Under the pieces are notes generated by a model. The model saw only the letters and a program-made list of their open reading frames with translations. It was not told the origin of the DNA and searched no databases. The translations under genes and the position numbers were made by a program. From positions 243,520 through 307,519 of the forward strand of contig NZ_VEFS01000001.1 in NCBI RefSeq assembly GCF_007679045.1: 64,000 nt of DNA, in the 5' to 3' direction. Source of the DNA: Microbacterium sp. BH-3-3-3. GTDB lineage: Bacteria > Actinomycetota > Actinomycetes > Actinomycetales > Microbacteriaceae. Below, one piece after another: positions 7,962 to 15,781 of the stretch (position 1 is its first letter; the number at the start of each line of letters is the position of its first letter).

Positions 7962-9929
7962 TCACACCGCGTCGGCACGCTCGCGATCGCCGCGAGTGGG
8001 CAGCTCGACGTACCCGGTGTGCTTGGCCAGCACGCCGTCGCCGGCCGTGCGCCCTCGCACGCGCCGCCACACCCAGGGCAGTGCGTCGCGCGTGAGCCAG
8101 GTTCCGCCCGGCCGGTCGCCATCGTCGGCGTGCAGGGCCTCGTCGAGCCCCAGCAGTGCGCGCGCGTCGGGCACTCCGAGCGCTTCGGCCGCGCGATAGG
8201 CGACGAGACGGTGACCGGCCGAGCTGAGGTGCACGAGGTCGTCGGCCCACATCGACGTCTCGCCGATCTCGCCCACCGCTTCGAGGTCGAGCAGGATCGC
8301 CCCCTGCTCCGCGGCGATGCGCCGCAGGTGCACGTTGTAGGCGGCGAAGCGACGGGCGAAGATGCGGGCCGCGGGCCGACGCGGCAAGAAGGTCGTGACC
8401 AGCAGCACGTCGGCTCCCGTGCGCCGCACCGCGCGCACGGCCGACTCGACCTCGGCGACCAGCGCGGACAGCACCGGGGCGGGGCCCACCAGATCGTTCG
8501 CCCCGATGAGGATCGACACGAGGTCGGGCTCGAGCGTGAGGGCCGCGGGAATCTGCTCGTCGATCAGGTGGCGCACGCGACGACTGCGCACGGCCAGGTT
8601 GGCGTAGTGGAACGGTCCGGCGTCGCTCGTGTGGGCCAAGAGCTCCGCGAGACGGTCGGCCCACCCGCGGTACTGCCCGCTCGGCATGCGCGAGGCGTCG
8701 CACAGTCCCTCGGTCAGGCTGTCGCCGAGGGCGACGAAACGGGTCCTCCGCCCTCGGGTTCCGGATGCCGCCGGCGCGGCCGGCCGCGCGGCCCCGCGTC
8801 GCAGCATCACGTCGTCGACGCGGCGCAGGGCCACGGCATCCGCGTAGTGCCCGACGAGATCGCGGGTGAGCGCCTCCCACGTTCGGCCCTGCACGGCGTC
8901 GCGCGCGGCGCGAGAGAACGCGCGGCGCTTGGACTCGTCACCGACGAGGTCGGCGACGCGGGCGCGCATGTCGTCGAGGTCGCCGGGCTTGTACAACCAC
9001 CCGTCGACGCTGGAGCGCACCAGGTCGAGGGGTCCGCCGACGCCCGTGGCGACCACCGGCACCCCGCTGGCCAGGGCCTCCTGGATCGTCTGACCGAACG
9101 TCTCGCTCTCCCCCGGGTGCACGAACACGTCGAAACCCGCCATGACCCGCGCGAGCTCCGACCCCGACAGGTGGCCCGTGAACACGGCATCCGGAATCGC
9201 CTTCTCGAGGGCGGGGCGCGAGGGCCCGTCTCCCACGATGACCAGCCGGGTGTCGGCGACCTCGGCGAGCGCGCGCAGGTCGTCGACCTGCTTCTCGGGC
9301 GCCAGGCGACCGACGTAGCCCACGATGCGCTGACCAGCCGGGGCCACCTCCGCGCGCCACGACTCGTCGCGGTGCTCGGGGGCGAAGCACACGGCATCCA
9401 CTCCCCGCCCCCACCGGCGGATGCGGTCGACGCCCAGTTGCTCGAGCTGCCGCAGCGACGACGACGACGGAGCCAGGGTGAGAGTCGCTCGGCGGTGCAG
9501 GCGGGCGACGTGACCGGCGACGAGGGCGGTCGCGTGGGGCAGGCCGTACTTCTGGGCGTAGGCGACGACGTCGGTCTGGTACACCGCGACCGAGGGGATC
9601 TTGAGCGCGTCGGCGGCGGCGAGCCCCTGCCACCCCAGCACGAACGGCGAGGCAAGGTGCACGACGTCGGGGTCGAAGTCGCGCAGCAGCGCTCCCAGAC
9701 GCGCCGCCCGGGCGAACACCACGCGCACCTCGGGGTACGAGGGCAGCGGCACCGAGCGCAGCAGTTCGGTGCGGGCTCCGTGCAGGTCGGCGGTCACGTC
9801 GCCGGATTTGGGGGCGATCACGAGCGTCTCGTGGCCCGCCTCCGCCAGATGGCGCAGGACATGGAGAACGGAACCGGTGACCCCGTTCATGTGCGGGAGG
9901 AAGGATTCGGCCAGCAGCGCGACTCTCAC
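7962..9929 (-). CDS. GT4 glycosyltransferase fused to an SGNH/GDSL hydrolase
   Basis: One uninterrupted frame encodes two enzymes. Residues 1-375 are a GT-B-fold family 4 glycosyltransferase (RVALLAESFLPHMNGVTGS at the N-terminus; VGRLAPEKQVDDL; HPGESETFGQTIQEALASG with the nucleotide-sugar Glu), resembling PimB-type mannosyltransferases. Residues ~395-600 are an SGNH hydrolase with GDSLTEG (Ser near 400), GANDLV and DDLVHLSSAGH (catalytic Asp/His). The GTG at 9929 is preferred over the GTG at 9995 because family members begin MRVALLAESF; CACCCT lies six bases upstream. A role in building then trimming or acylating a cell-envelope glycolipid is inference. Confidence 0.88.
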   Translation of the reverse strand: MRVALLAESFLPHMNGVTGSVLHVLRHLAEAGHETLVIAPKSGDVTADLHGARTELLRSVPLPSYPEVRVVFARAARLGALLRDFDPDVVHLASPFVLGWQGLAAADALKIPSVAVYQTDVVAYAQKYGLPHATALVAGHVARLHRRATLTLAPSSSSLRQLEQLGVDRIRRWGRGVDAVCFAPEHRDESWRAEVAPAGQRIVGYVGRLAPEKQVDDLRALAEVADTRLVIVGDGPSRPALEKAIPDAVFTGHLSGSELARVMAGFDVFVHPGESETFGQTIQEALASGVPVVATGVGGPLDLVRSSVDGWLYKPGDLDDMRARVADLVGDESKRRAFSRAARDAVQGRTWEALTRDLVGHYADAVALRRVDDVMLRRGAARPAAPAASGTRGRRTRFVALGDSLTEGLCDASRMPSGQYRGWADRLAELLAHTSDAGPFHYANLAVRSRRVRHLIDEQIPAALTLEPDLVSILIGANDLVGPAPVLSALVAEVESAVRAVRRTGADVLLVTTFLPRRPAARIFARRFAAYNVHLRRIAAEQGAILLDLEAVGEIGETSMWADDLVHLSSAGHRLVAYRAAEALGVPDARALLGLDEALHADDGDRPGGTWLTRDALPWVWRRVRGRTAGDGVLAKHTGYVELPTRGDRERADAV

Positions 9930-10063
9930 GACACCAGGGTGAGGCGTGCCGGGGCCCGCGGGGCGCCGTTCGGCCCCGACGTTCGCGATGTTCACCGGAT
10001 GCTCCGCCGGGCGTCACCGGCGCGTGGGCGGGGCGTCTCGATCCACGGCGGAGAGTGACCCGA

Positions 10064-10675
10064 ATGGACGGTGTCGACGCGTGGCTGCAGGCGATCGCGG
10101 CGAGTCCGTGGGCGCTTCCCGCGATGGCGTTGCTGGTGTTCGCCGACGCGTTCCTCGTCGTGATCCCCGGCGAGGCCGCGGTCACGGCGTTCGGCGCCCT
10201 CGCCGTCGCCCACGGCACTCCCCCGCTCGCCGCGGTGATCGTCGTCGCCGGGGCCGCGGCCTTCGCCGGCGACCTCGGCTGCTATCTGGTGGGGCGCCTC
10301 GTGGGCGTGGAGCGTTGGGCGTGGATGCGCGGACCCCGCGTCTCCGCCGCGCTCGACTGGGCGCGGGCGCGCCTCGAGCGCAACGCCGCGGTCGTGCTCT
10401 TCACCGCGCGGTTCGTGCCCTTCGCGCGGCTCGCGGTGAACCTCGCGGCGGGTGCAGCACGGGTGAATCCGGCGCGGTACCTCGGCGTCGCAGCCCTCGC
10501 CGCCCTCGCGTGGGCGGCGTACCAAGCGGTGATCGGCGCGGTCGTCGCGGCGCTCGTACCGGGCGGCCCGGTGGTGGCGGTGGTGGTGTCGATCGTCGTG
10601 GCCGTGGGGATCGGCGTCGGCATCGACCTCGTGCTCGCTCGGCGGGCGAAGCGGCGGGCGGCCGCGCGCTCCTGA
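10064..10675 (+). CDS. DedA family membrane protein
   Basis: A 203-residue inner-membrane protein with about five hydrophobic segments and the family signature ARFVPFARLAVNLAAG (normally GRFIPxxRxxxPxxAG), plus FAGDLGCYLVGRLVG. DedA/SNARE-associated-fold proteins act in lipid flipping and membrane homeostasis. ATG 10064 is preferred because GGAGAG lies 8 bases upstream; a GTG at 10055 would add three residues and overlap that ribosome site. The gene diverges from the glycosyltransferase fusion and converges on the fructosamine-kinase-like gene 35 bases away. Confidence 0.9.
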   Translation: MDGVDAWLQAIAASPWALPAMALLVFADAFLVVIPGEAAVTAFGALAVAHGTPPLAAVIVVAGAAAFAGDLGCYLVGRLVGVERWAWMRGPRVSAALDWARARLERNAAVVLFTARFVPFARLAVNLAAGAARVNPARYLGVAALAALAWAAYQAVIGAVVAALVPGGPVVAVVVSIVVAVGIGVGIDLVLARRAKRRAAARS

Positions 10676-10710
10676 CCGTTCGGAGATCCCGGATGCCGGC
10701 GCCCGGCGCC

Positions 10711-11472
10711 TCAGCCCAGGGCGAGGGTCTGCTCGGCGGCGTCGACGAGAGCGCGCCCGTACGACGGCCCGTGGCCGGCGGCGTGCACGGCGAGCGGATG
10801 CAGCTGATGCACCGGCACGCGCTCGCTCCAGCCGTCGCGCAACGGATGCGTCCGGTCGTAGGCATCGAGGATCCGCTCGAGGAACGGGCAGCCGAACAGC
10901 GCGAGCATCGCAAGATCGGTCTCGCGGTGACCGCCGTGGGCCGCGGGATCGATCAGCACGACCCCCTCGTGGCCCCACAGCACGTTGCCCGCCCACAGGT
11001 CCCCGTGCAGGCGCGCGGGCGGTTCGTCGTCGTCGAAGGCTCCCGCCGCGATCAACGCGCACGCGCGCCCGACGACCTCGGCTCCGGATGCCGACAGGTT
11101 GCCGGCCGCGACCGCGATCGGCACGAACGGCTCGACGCGCTGCGCCGCGTAGAAGACGCCCCACGACGGCTTCGGTCGCGCCGGTTGCGAGCGGCTGCCG
11201 ATGAAGATGTCGCCCGTCCACCCGGGCGGGGGTGAGCCGAACGCCTCGGCCCCGGCATCGTGCGTCGCGGCGAGGGCGGCACCGAACGCGTCGGCGGCCT
11301 CGGCGGAGGGACGCGTCTCGGCGATGCGCTCCAGCACGATCCGCTGGTCGGCGACCTCGAACACCTCGGCGATGCGCGCGCCAGCCGCCTCGGCGAGCCA
11401 GCGGAGCCCGGCGGCCTCGGCGGTGAAGAACCCCGCGGGGGCGTCGCGGCGGGTCTTCACGTGCTGTTCCAT
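10711..11472 (-). CDS. Fructosamine/ketosamine kinase family protein
   Basis: A 253-residue APH-like kinase that in this family phosphorylates the sugar of glycated amines so that they decompose (protein deglycation). The catalytic loop RLHGDLWAGNVLW (residues ~154-166) and the metal-binding DPAAHGGHRETDLAM match the fructosamine-3-kinase signature closely, including the Trp after HGDL. The start (MEQHVKTRRDAP) is 46 bases from the divergent endonuclease gene. CAGACT (revcomp of 11479-11484) followed by six bases and ATG suggests a leaderless mRNA. Confidence 0.87.
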   Translation of the reverse strand: MEQHVKTRRDAPAGFFTAEAAGLRWLAEAAGARIAEVFEVADQRIVLERIAETRPSAEAADAFGAALAATHDAGAEAFGSPPPGWTGDIFIGSRSQPARPKPSWGVFYAAQRVEPFVPIAVAAGNLSASGAEVVGRACALIAAGAFDDDEPPARLHGDLWAGNVLWGHEGVVLIDPAAHGGHRETDLAMLALFGCPFLERILDAYDRTHPLRDGWSERVPVHQLHPLAVHAAGHGPSYGRALVDAAEQTLALG

Positions 11473-11518
11473 TCATCCAGTCTGTCGCGATGTCGGGAGT
11501 CACCGGCACGATGGAAGC

Positions 11519-12301
11519 ATGAGCGACGGTTACGACCCGGACTTCCTCGGCATCCCCCTGCCCCTCCCCTCTCCCGCGCAGCCCACCACGCGGCTCGACT
11601 ACCCGCGCTTCAGCGTGCTGCTCGACGAGCAGCGGCGTTTCGCGGCGGTCACCGCCGTGGTGATCGACGGAGCGAGCCTTTTGGATCTGCCGCGCACGGG
11701 TGAGTGGCGTCTCGACTCGCGTGCTCCCGCCGAGGCGCAGGCCGGGCCCGAGGTCTATAGCCGCAACGACCTCGACCGCGGGCATCTCGTGCGCCGCCGC
11801 GATCCCGGCTGGGGCGCCACCAATGAGGCGCGCGAGGCCACCGAGGCGACGTTCTTCTACACGAACGCCGCTCCGCAGGCCGCCGGCTTCAACCAGTCGA
11901 AAGAGCTCTGGCTCGGACTCGAAGACCACGTGCTGGCCTACGCCGAGGCGACCGACCAGCGCATCGCCGTGTTCACCGCGCCGGTGCTCGCCGACGACGA
12001 CCCGCCCTACCGCGGCATCCGGGTGCCGCTGCGGTTCTGGAAGATCGCCGCGTGGCGTCAGGGCGACACGCTCGCGGCGGCCGGGTTTGTGCTCGATCAG
12101 AGCGAGCTGGTCGACACCCGGCAGGGCCTCGTCGTGCCGCCCCTCGGCGCGTTCCGCACCTTCCAGGTGCCGATCGCCGACATCGCGGCCGAAGCGGGCG
12201 TCGACGTCGGCCCGCTCGTCGACGCCGACACCTTCGTGCGTCGCGGGCTGCGCCCGGTCGCCGCACGCGAGCTGCGGAGCGCCGACGACATCGTGCTGTG
12301 A
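11519..12301 (+). CDS. DNA/RNA non-specific endonuclease
   Basis: A 260-residue beta-beta-alpha-Me nuclease of the NucA/EndoG type. The catalytic motif reads DLDRGHLVRRRDPGWG (residues ~86-101), matching the family DRGHL/M core with the general-base His. A downstream Asn (FFYTNAAPQAAGFNQ) fits the metal-binding position. No signal peptide is visible, so it may act inside the cell or leave by another route. CACGAT (11507-11512), six bases, then ATG 11519 suggests a leaderless start. No immunity gene is adjacent; its partner across the divergent promoter is the fructosamine-kinase-like gene. Confidence 0.85.
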   Translation: MSDGYDPDFLGIPLPLPSPAQPTTRLDYPRFSVLLDEQRRFAAVTAVVIDGASLLDLPRTGEWRLDSRAPAEAQAGPEVYSRNDLDRGHLVRRRDPGWGATNEAREATEATFFYTNAAPQAAGFNQSKELWLGLEDHVLAYAEATDQRIAVFTAPVLADDDPPYRGIRVPLRFWKIAAWRQGDTLAAAGFVLDQSELVDTRQGLVVPPLGAFRTFQVPIADIAAEAGVDVGPLVDADTFVRRGLRPVAARELRSADDIVL

Positions 12302-12768
12302 GGTGCACCCCAGTCACGCGCGGACCGGCCGCCCCGTCGCACCCCAGGTGGCTGAGCCCGTCGAAGCCCCCGGTCACGCGCGGACCGACCGCCCCGTCGC
12401 AACCCAGGTGACTGAGCCCGTCGAAGCCCCCGGTCACGCGCGGACCGACCGACCCGTCGCAACCCAGGTGACTGAGCCCGTCGAAGCCCCCGGTCACGCG
12501 CGGACCGACCGACCCGTCGCACCCCAGGTGACTGAGCCCGTCAAAGCCCCCCGGTCACGCGCGGACCGACCGACCCGTCGCACCCCAGGTGGCTGAGCCC
12601 GTCGAAGCGCCCGGTCACGCGCGGACCGACCGACCCGTCGCACCCCAGGTGGCTGAGCCCGTCGAAGCCCCCGGTCACGCGCGGATCGACCGCCCCGTCG
12701 CACCCCAGGTGGCGGAGCCTGTCGAAGCCCCCGGTCACCGGCGGGTCGGCAGCGCCGGCCGCCGCTTC
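12302..12768. repeat. 60-bp tandem repeat array between convergent genes
   Basis: About seven head-to-tail copies of a 60-base unit run from roughly 12306 to 12737. One unit is 61 bases because of an extra C near 12550. Each copy carries the core TGAGCC(C/T)GTCGAAG seen elsewhere in the window. The spacing is invariant and there are no unique spacers. Because 60 is a multiple of three the array reads as repetitive peptide in several frames, but it lies past both stop codons. It separates the endonuclease (+) from the methyltransferase (-). Confidence 0.95.
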
Positions 12769-13371
12769 TCAGCGCACCCGCACCGCGTGCAGCACCGTGT
12801 CGATCGCGGGGTGCGCGTGCCCGTCGCGCAGCTCGGAATCGGCGGTCCCTCGCGTCACCTGCTCGCAGCGCTCGATGCGGAAGCGGTCGTCGAGCGCGCC
12901 GCTCAACAGCTTGGGCGTGTAGAGGATCGCTGGGTCGGAGGGTCCGTGTCCGCCCGCGGCGATGTTGTCGACGTCGTGGCCGATCACCACGAGCGTCCCG
13001 CCGACGGCGACCCACTCCGCGATCCGCGCAATGGCCGCGGCGTTGTCGCGCAGATGCAGGTAGCACGACACCACCAGATCGACGGATGCCGCGGGCTCGA
13101 ACTCGTGCACATCGGCACGCACCCACGAGACCGCGTCGCCGCCCGGGCGGGCAGCGGCGAGCGCGAGACCCGCACTCGAGAAGTCGATGCCCGTCGTCGT
13201 CCAGCCGCGCTGCGCCAGCCAGAGGGCGGTGCGTCCGTCGCCGGTTGCGACGTCGATCGCGGAACCCGGTGCGAGCGCGCCGGCGATCTCACGGACGACG
13301 GCGGGAGGCTGGGTTGCCCATACTCCCCCGGCGGAAGCGCGGTAGCGCTCGTCCCACTGCGTGGCATCCAT
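12769..13371 (-). CDS. Class I SAM-dependent methyltransferase
   Basis: A 200-residue cytosolic methyltransferase with the SAM-binding motif IDVATGDGRTALWLAQRG (residues ~39-56), the acidic loop TGIDFSSAGL, and VDLVVSCYLHL. It starts WDERYRASAGGVWATQPP, typical of small-molecule methyltransferases related to the TehB/UbiE-like group. The substrate is unknown. ATG 13371 is chosen because GGAGGAG lies five bases upstream; a longer open frame upstream has no conserved sequence. Confidence 0.85.
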   Translation of the reverse strand: MDATQWDERYRASAGGVWATQPPAVVREIAGALAPGSAIDVATGDGRTALWLAQRGWTTTGIDFSSAGLALAAARPGGDAVSWVRADVHEFEPAASVDLVVSCYLHLRDNAAAIARIAEWVAVGGTLVVIGHDVDNIAAGGHGPSDPAILYTPKLLSGALDDRFRIERCEQVTRGTADSELRDGHAHPAIDTVLHAVRVR

Positions 13372-13766
13372 TCGGTCTCCTCCGGCTCGCTCCCACCCTA
13401 GATCCGCGTGCGAGCGCCCCGGCGCCCGCGTCGCCGTCGAACCGAGGCGGCAGAACGGATGCCGTCGCCTCACCGCTCCGCATCCGCTGCCCCGACTGCG
13501 TCCCACGGAGCGCGATCCGCGCACCCTCAGCGATCCGCACATCCTCAGCCCGAAACCCCCGATGACGACTGAAGCTGCGCGAATCGCTCACCCTGCGCCG
13601 CCACGCCCGCACACCGCGATCCGCGCACCCTCAGCGATCCGCACATCCTCAGCCCGAAACCCCCGATGACAACTGAACCTGCGCGAATCGCTCACTCTGC
13701 GCCGCCGCGCGCACAGCACGAAGCCCCGCCACCCGAACGAACGGGCGACGGGGCTCCGTCACAGGG
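13372..13766. repeat. Intergenic region with a duplicated 104-bp segment
   Basis: A segment beginning GCGATCCGCGCACCC at 13512 is repeated at 13616 (period 104), with only scattered substitutions, to about 13719. Inside each copy a shorter piece, CAGCGATCCGCACATCC, echoes the start of the unit. No gene is visible. The methyltransferase ribosome site occupies the left edge and the FMN-reductase terminator the right. Confidence 0.85.
13722..13755 (-). terminator. Terminator of the FMN reductase operon
   Basis: Arms starting AGCCCCG and ending CGGGGCT pair over 14 positions with two G-U-compatible differences around a six-base loop, 12 bases beyond the stop codon. Confidence 0.55.
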
Positions 13767-14411
13767 TCACTCCCCCGACAGACCACCCAGCAGGTGGCCG
13801 AACGAGCGGCCTTCGCCGAGGTACGACGAGGGGTCGAACGGGTCGGCGTCGCGCACGGGTTCGCGGGCGGCGATGGCATCCGCGAGCTCACGGGCGCCGC
13901 GGTCGACGCGGGATCCGAGCGGGGCGACCTCGTCGGCGTTGGCACCCCAGTCGCTCGAGGCGGCGAACACACCGGTCGGCACGGGGTTGGCGTGCAGGTA
14001 GGTGAACAGCGGACGGATCGCGTAGTCGATCGCGAGCGAGTGCCGGGCGGTGCCGGCGTTCGCTCCGATGAGCACGGGGGTTCCGGTGAGCGCCTGCGGG
14101 TCGAGCACATCGATGAACGACTTGAACAGACCCGAGTAGCTGGTCGAGAAGATCGGCGTCACCGCGATGATCCCGTCGGCCGAGACGACCGTGTTGATCA
14201 TCTGCTCGAGGGCGGGCGGGGCGAAGCCGGTGAGCAGGTTGTCGGTCAGCTCGTGGGCGTAGTCGCGCAGCTCGAAGACGTCGGCGGTGGCCTCGATCCC
14301 GCGCTCGCGCAGCTCCGCGAGCACGGCGTGGCTGAGCCGGTCGCCGAGCATGCGAGTCGACGAGGGAGTCGAGAGTCCGGCGGTGATGACCGCGATGCGA
14401 CGGGCCGCCAT
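13767..14411 (-). CDS. NAD(P)H-dependent FMN reductase, partner of a luciferase-like monooxygenase (CE1759 family)
   Basis: A 214-residue flavodoxin-fold FMN reductase that would supply reduced FMN to the monooxygenase encoded just upstream. It opens MAARRIAVITAGLSTPSST, where the STPSST loop binds the FMN phosphate, and has TPIFSTSYSGLFKSFIDVL and GTPVLIGANAGTARHS. The pairing matches the TIGR04037/TIGR04036 duo as I recall it. Its ATG lies one base after the monooxygenase stop codon (TGAGATG), so it is translationally coupled. The longer open frame upstream is a shadow of the monooxygenase. Confidence 0.88.
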   Translation of the reverse strand: MAARRIAVITAGLSTPSSTRMLGDRLSHAVLAELRERGIEATADVFELRDYAHELTDNLLTGFAPPALEQMINTVVSADGIIAVTPIFSTSYSGLFKSFIDVLDPQALTGTPVLIGANAGTARHSLAIDYAIRPLFTYLHANPVPTGVFAASSDWGANADEVAPLGSRVDRGARELADAIAAREPVRDADPFDPSSYLGEGRSFGHLLGGLSGE

Positions 14412-14412
14412 C

Positions 14413-15645
14413 TCAGGCACCGACCTTCGACGCGGCCGCACCGAACGCGCTGCCCGAGCGGGGCGCGGCATCCTGGTAGGGGCTGCCCGACACCATGTTG
14501 TCGCCGCGGTTCGCACCGGGAACCGCCTGACGCGGAGCCGCGCCGGCGTAGATCTTCTCGATCTGGTTGGCGTGCGTGGGAGCGTCGGGCACCTCGGCCG
14601 GGCGGTTCTTCTGCAGCTCCTTGCGCAGCACCGGCACGACCTCGCCGCCCAGGATGTCGAGCTGCTCGAGCACGGTCTTGGTGGGAAGACCGGCGTGGTC
14701 GATGAGGAAGAGCTGGCGCTGGTAGTCGCCGAACGTCTCGCGCATCGCGGCGTAGCGGTCGATGATCTGCTGCGGCGAGCCGACGGTCAGCGGGGTCATC
14801 TCGCTGAAGTCCTCGAGGCTCGGGCCGTGGCCGTAGACGGGCGCGTTGTCGAAGTACGGGCGGAACTCGCGCACGGCGTCCTGGGAGTTGGCGCGCATGA
14901 ACACCTGTCCACCGAGGCCGACGATCGCCTGCTGCGGCGTGCCGTGGCCGTAGTGCGCGAAGCGCTCGCGGTACAGCGTGATGAGGCGCTGGTAGTGCTC
15001 CTTGGGCCAGAAGATGTTGTTCGCGAAGAAGCCGTTGCCGTAGTAGGCGGCCTGCTCGGCGATCTCGGGCGTGCGGATCGAGCCGTGCCAGACGAACGGG
15101 GGCACCCCGTCGAGGGGACGCGGGGTCGAGGTGAAGCCCTGCAGCGGGGTGCGGAACTTGCCCTCCCAGTCGACGACGTCTTCACGCCACAGCTTGTGCA
15201 GCAGGTCGTAGTTCTCGATGGTCAGCGGCAGACCCTGACGGATGTCCTTGCCGAACCAGGGGTAGACCGGACCGGTGTTGCCGCGGCCGAGCATAAGGTC
15301 GGCGCGACCGTTCGAGACGTGCTGCAGCATCGCGAAGTCTTCGGCGATCTTCACCGGGTCGTTCGTGGTGATGAGCGTCGTGGAGGTCGTGAGGATGAGG
15401 CGCTCGGTCTGGGCCGCGATGTACGCGAGCGTCGTCGTGGGCGACGACGACCAGAACGGCGGGTTGTGGTGCTCGCCGAGGGCGAAGACGTCGAGGCCGA
15501 CCTCTTCGGTGTGCTTGGCGATCGTGAGGGTGTCCTTGATGCGCTGGGCTTCGCTCGGCGTCGTGCCGGTGGTCGGGTCCTGGGTGATGTCGCTCACCGT
15601 CATGACACCGAACTGCATTCCGGGCCAGGTGTTCGTCTCGTTCAT
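14413..15645 (-). CDS. FMN-dependent luciferase-like monooxygenase (CE1758 family)
   Basis: A 410-residue (beta/alpha)8 flavin monooxygenase using FMNH2 and O2; the natural substrate is unknown. Bacterial-luciferase-family features are MQFGVMTVSDI, LGEHHNPPFW, LATSTT-like ILTTSTTLITTNDP, GRADLMLGRGNTGPVYPWFG and VWHGSIRTPEIAEQAA. ATG 15645 has GGAGG eight bases upstream. The C-terminal ~60 residues are low-complexity and Gly/Ala/Ser-rich. The gene heads a two-gene operon with its FMN reductase and diverges from the acyltransferase. Two dyads lie in the promoter region (15661-15695). Confidence 0.9.
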   Translation of the reverse strand: MNETNTWPGMQFGVMTVSDITQDPTTGTTPSEAQRIKDTLTIAKHTEEVGLDVFALGEHHNPPFWSSSPTTTLAYIAAQTERLILTTSTTLITTNDPVKIAEDFAMLQHVSNGRADLMLGRGNTGPVYPWFGKDIRQGLPLTIENYDLLHKLWREDVVDWEGKFRTPLQGFTSTPRPLDGVPPFVWHGSIRTPEIAEQAAYYGNGFFANNIFWPKEHYQRLITLYRERFAHYGHGTPQQAIVGLGGQVFMRANSQDAVREFRPYFDNAPVYGHGPSLEDFSEMTPLTVGSPQQIIDRYAAMRETFGDYQRQLFLIDHAGLPTKTVLEQLDILGGEVVPVLRKELQKNRPAEVPDAPTHANQIEKIYAGAAPRQAVPGANRGDNMVSGSPYQDAAPRSGSAFGAAASKVGA

Positions 15646-15660
15646 GATGCGACCTCCGTT

Positions 15661-15695
15661 TGTATGCATCTGAATATACATGGTGGAACGCACCA
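15661..15695. promoter_or_regulatory. Candidate operator dyads in the monooxygenase promoter
   Basis: TGTAT-N10-ATACA (15661-15680) is followed directly by TGGTG-N5-CACCA (15681-15695). The first dyad overlaps an AT-rich TATATT that could be the monooxygenase -10. No regulator gene is adjacent. Confidence 0.35.
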
Positions 15696-15781
15696 CGCCC
15701 AGCTTTATTCCGCTTACCTCATCGGCATCCCGAAACCGCCCCCGTCGACCCGTCGCCGCCTCGCGACTAGCGTCGCCCGAG

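Noticed and set aside
8019-10058. 679-codon open frame antisense to the glycosyltransferase fusion
   Set aside because: The minus-strand product has full catalytic motifs for two enzymes; the + frame has none.
11700-12596. Coding extension through the 60-bp repeats (repetitive peptide)
   Set aside because: The frame differs from the endonuclease and is open only because the unit length is a multiple of three.
12302-12768. CRISPR array
   Set aside because: Units are contiguous and identical over their full 60 bases, with no variable spacers and no cas genes.
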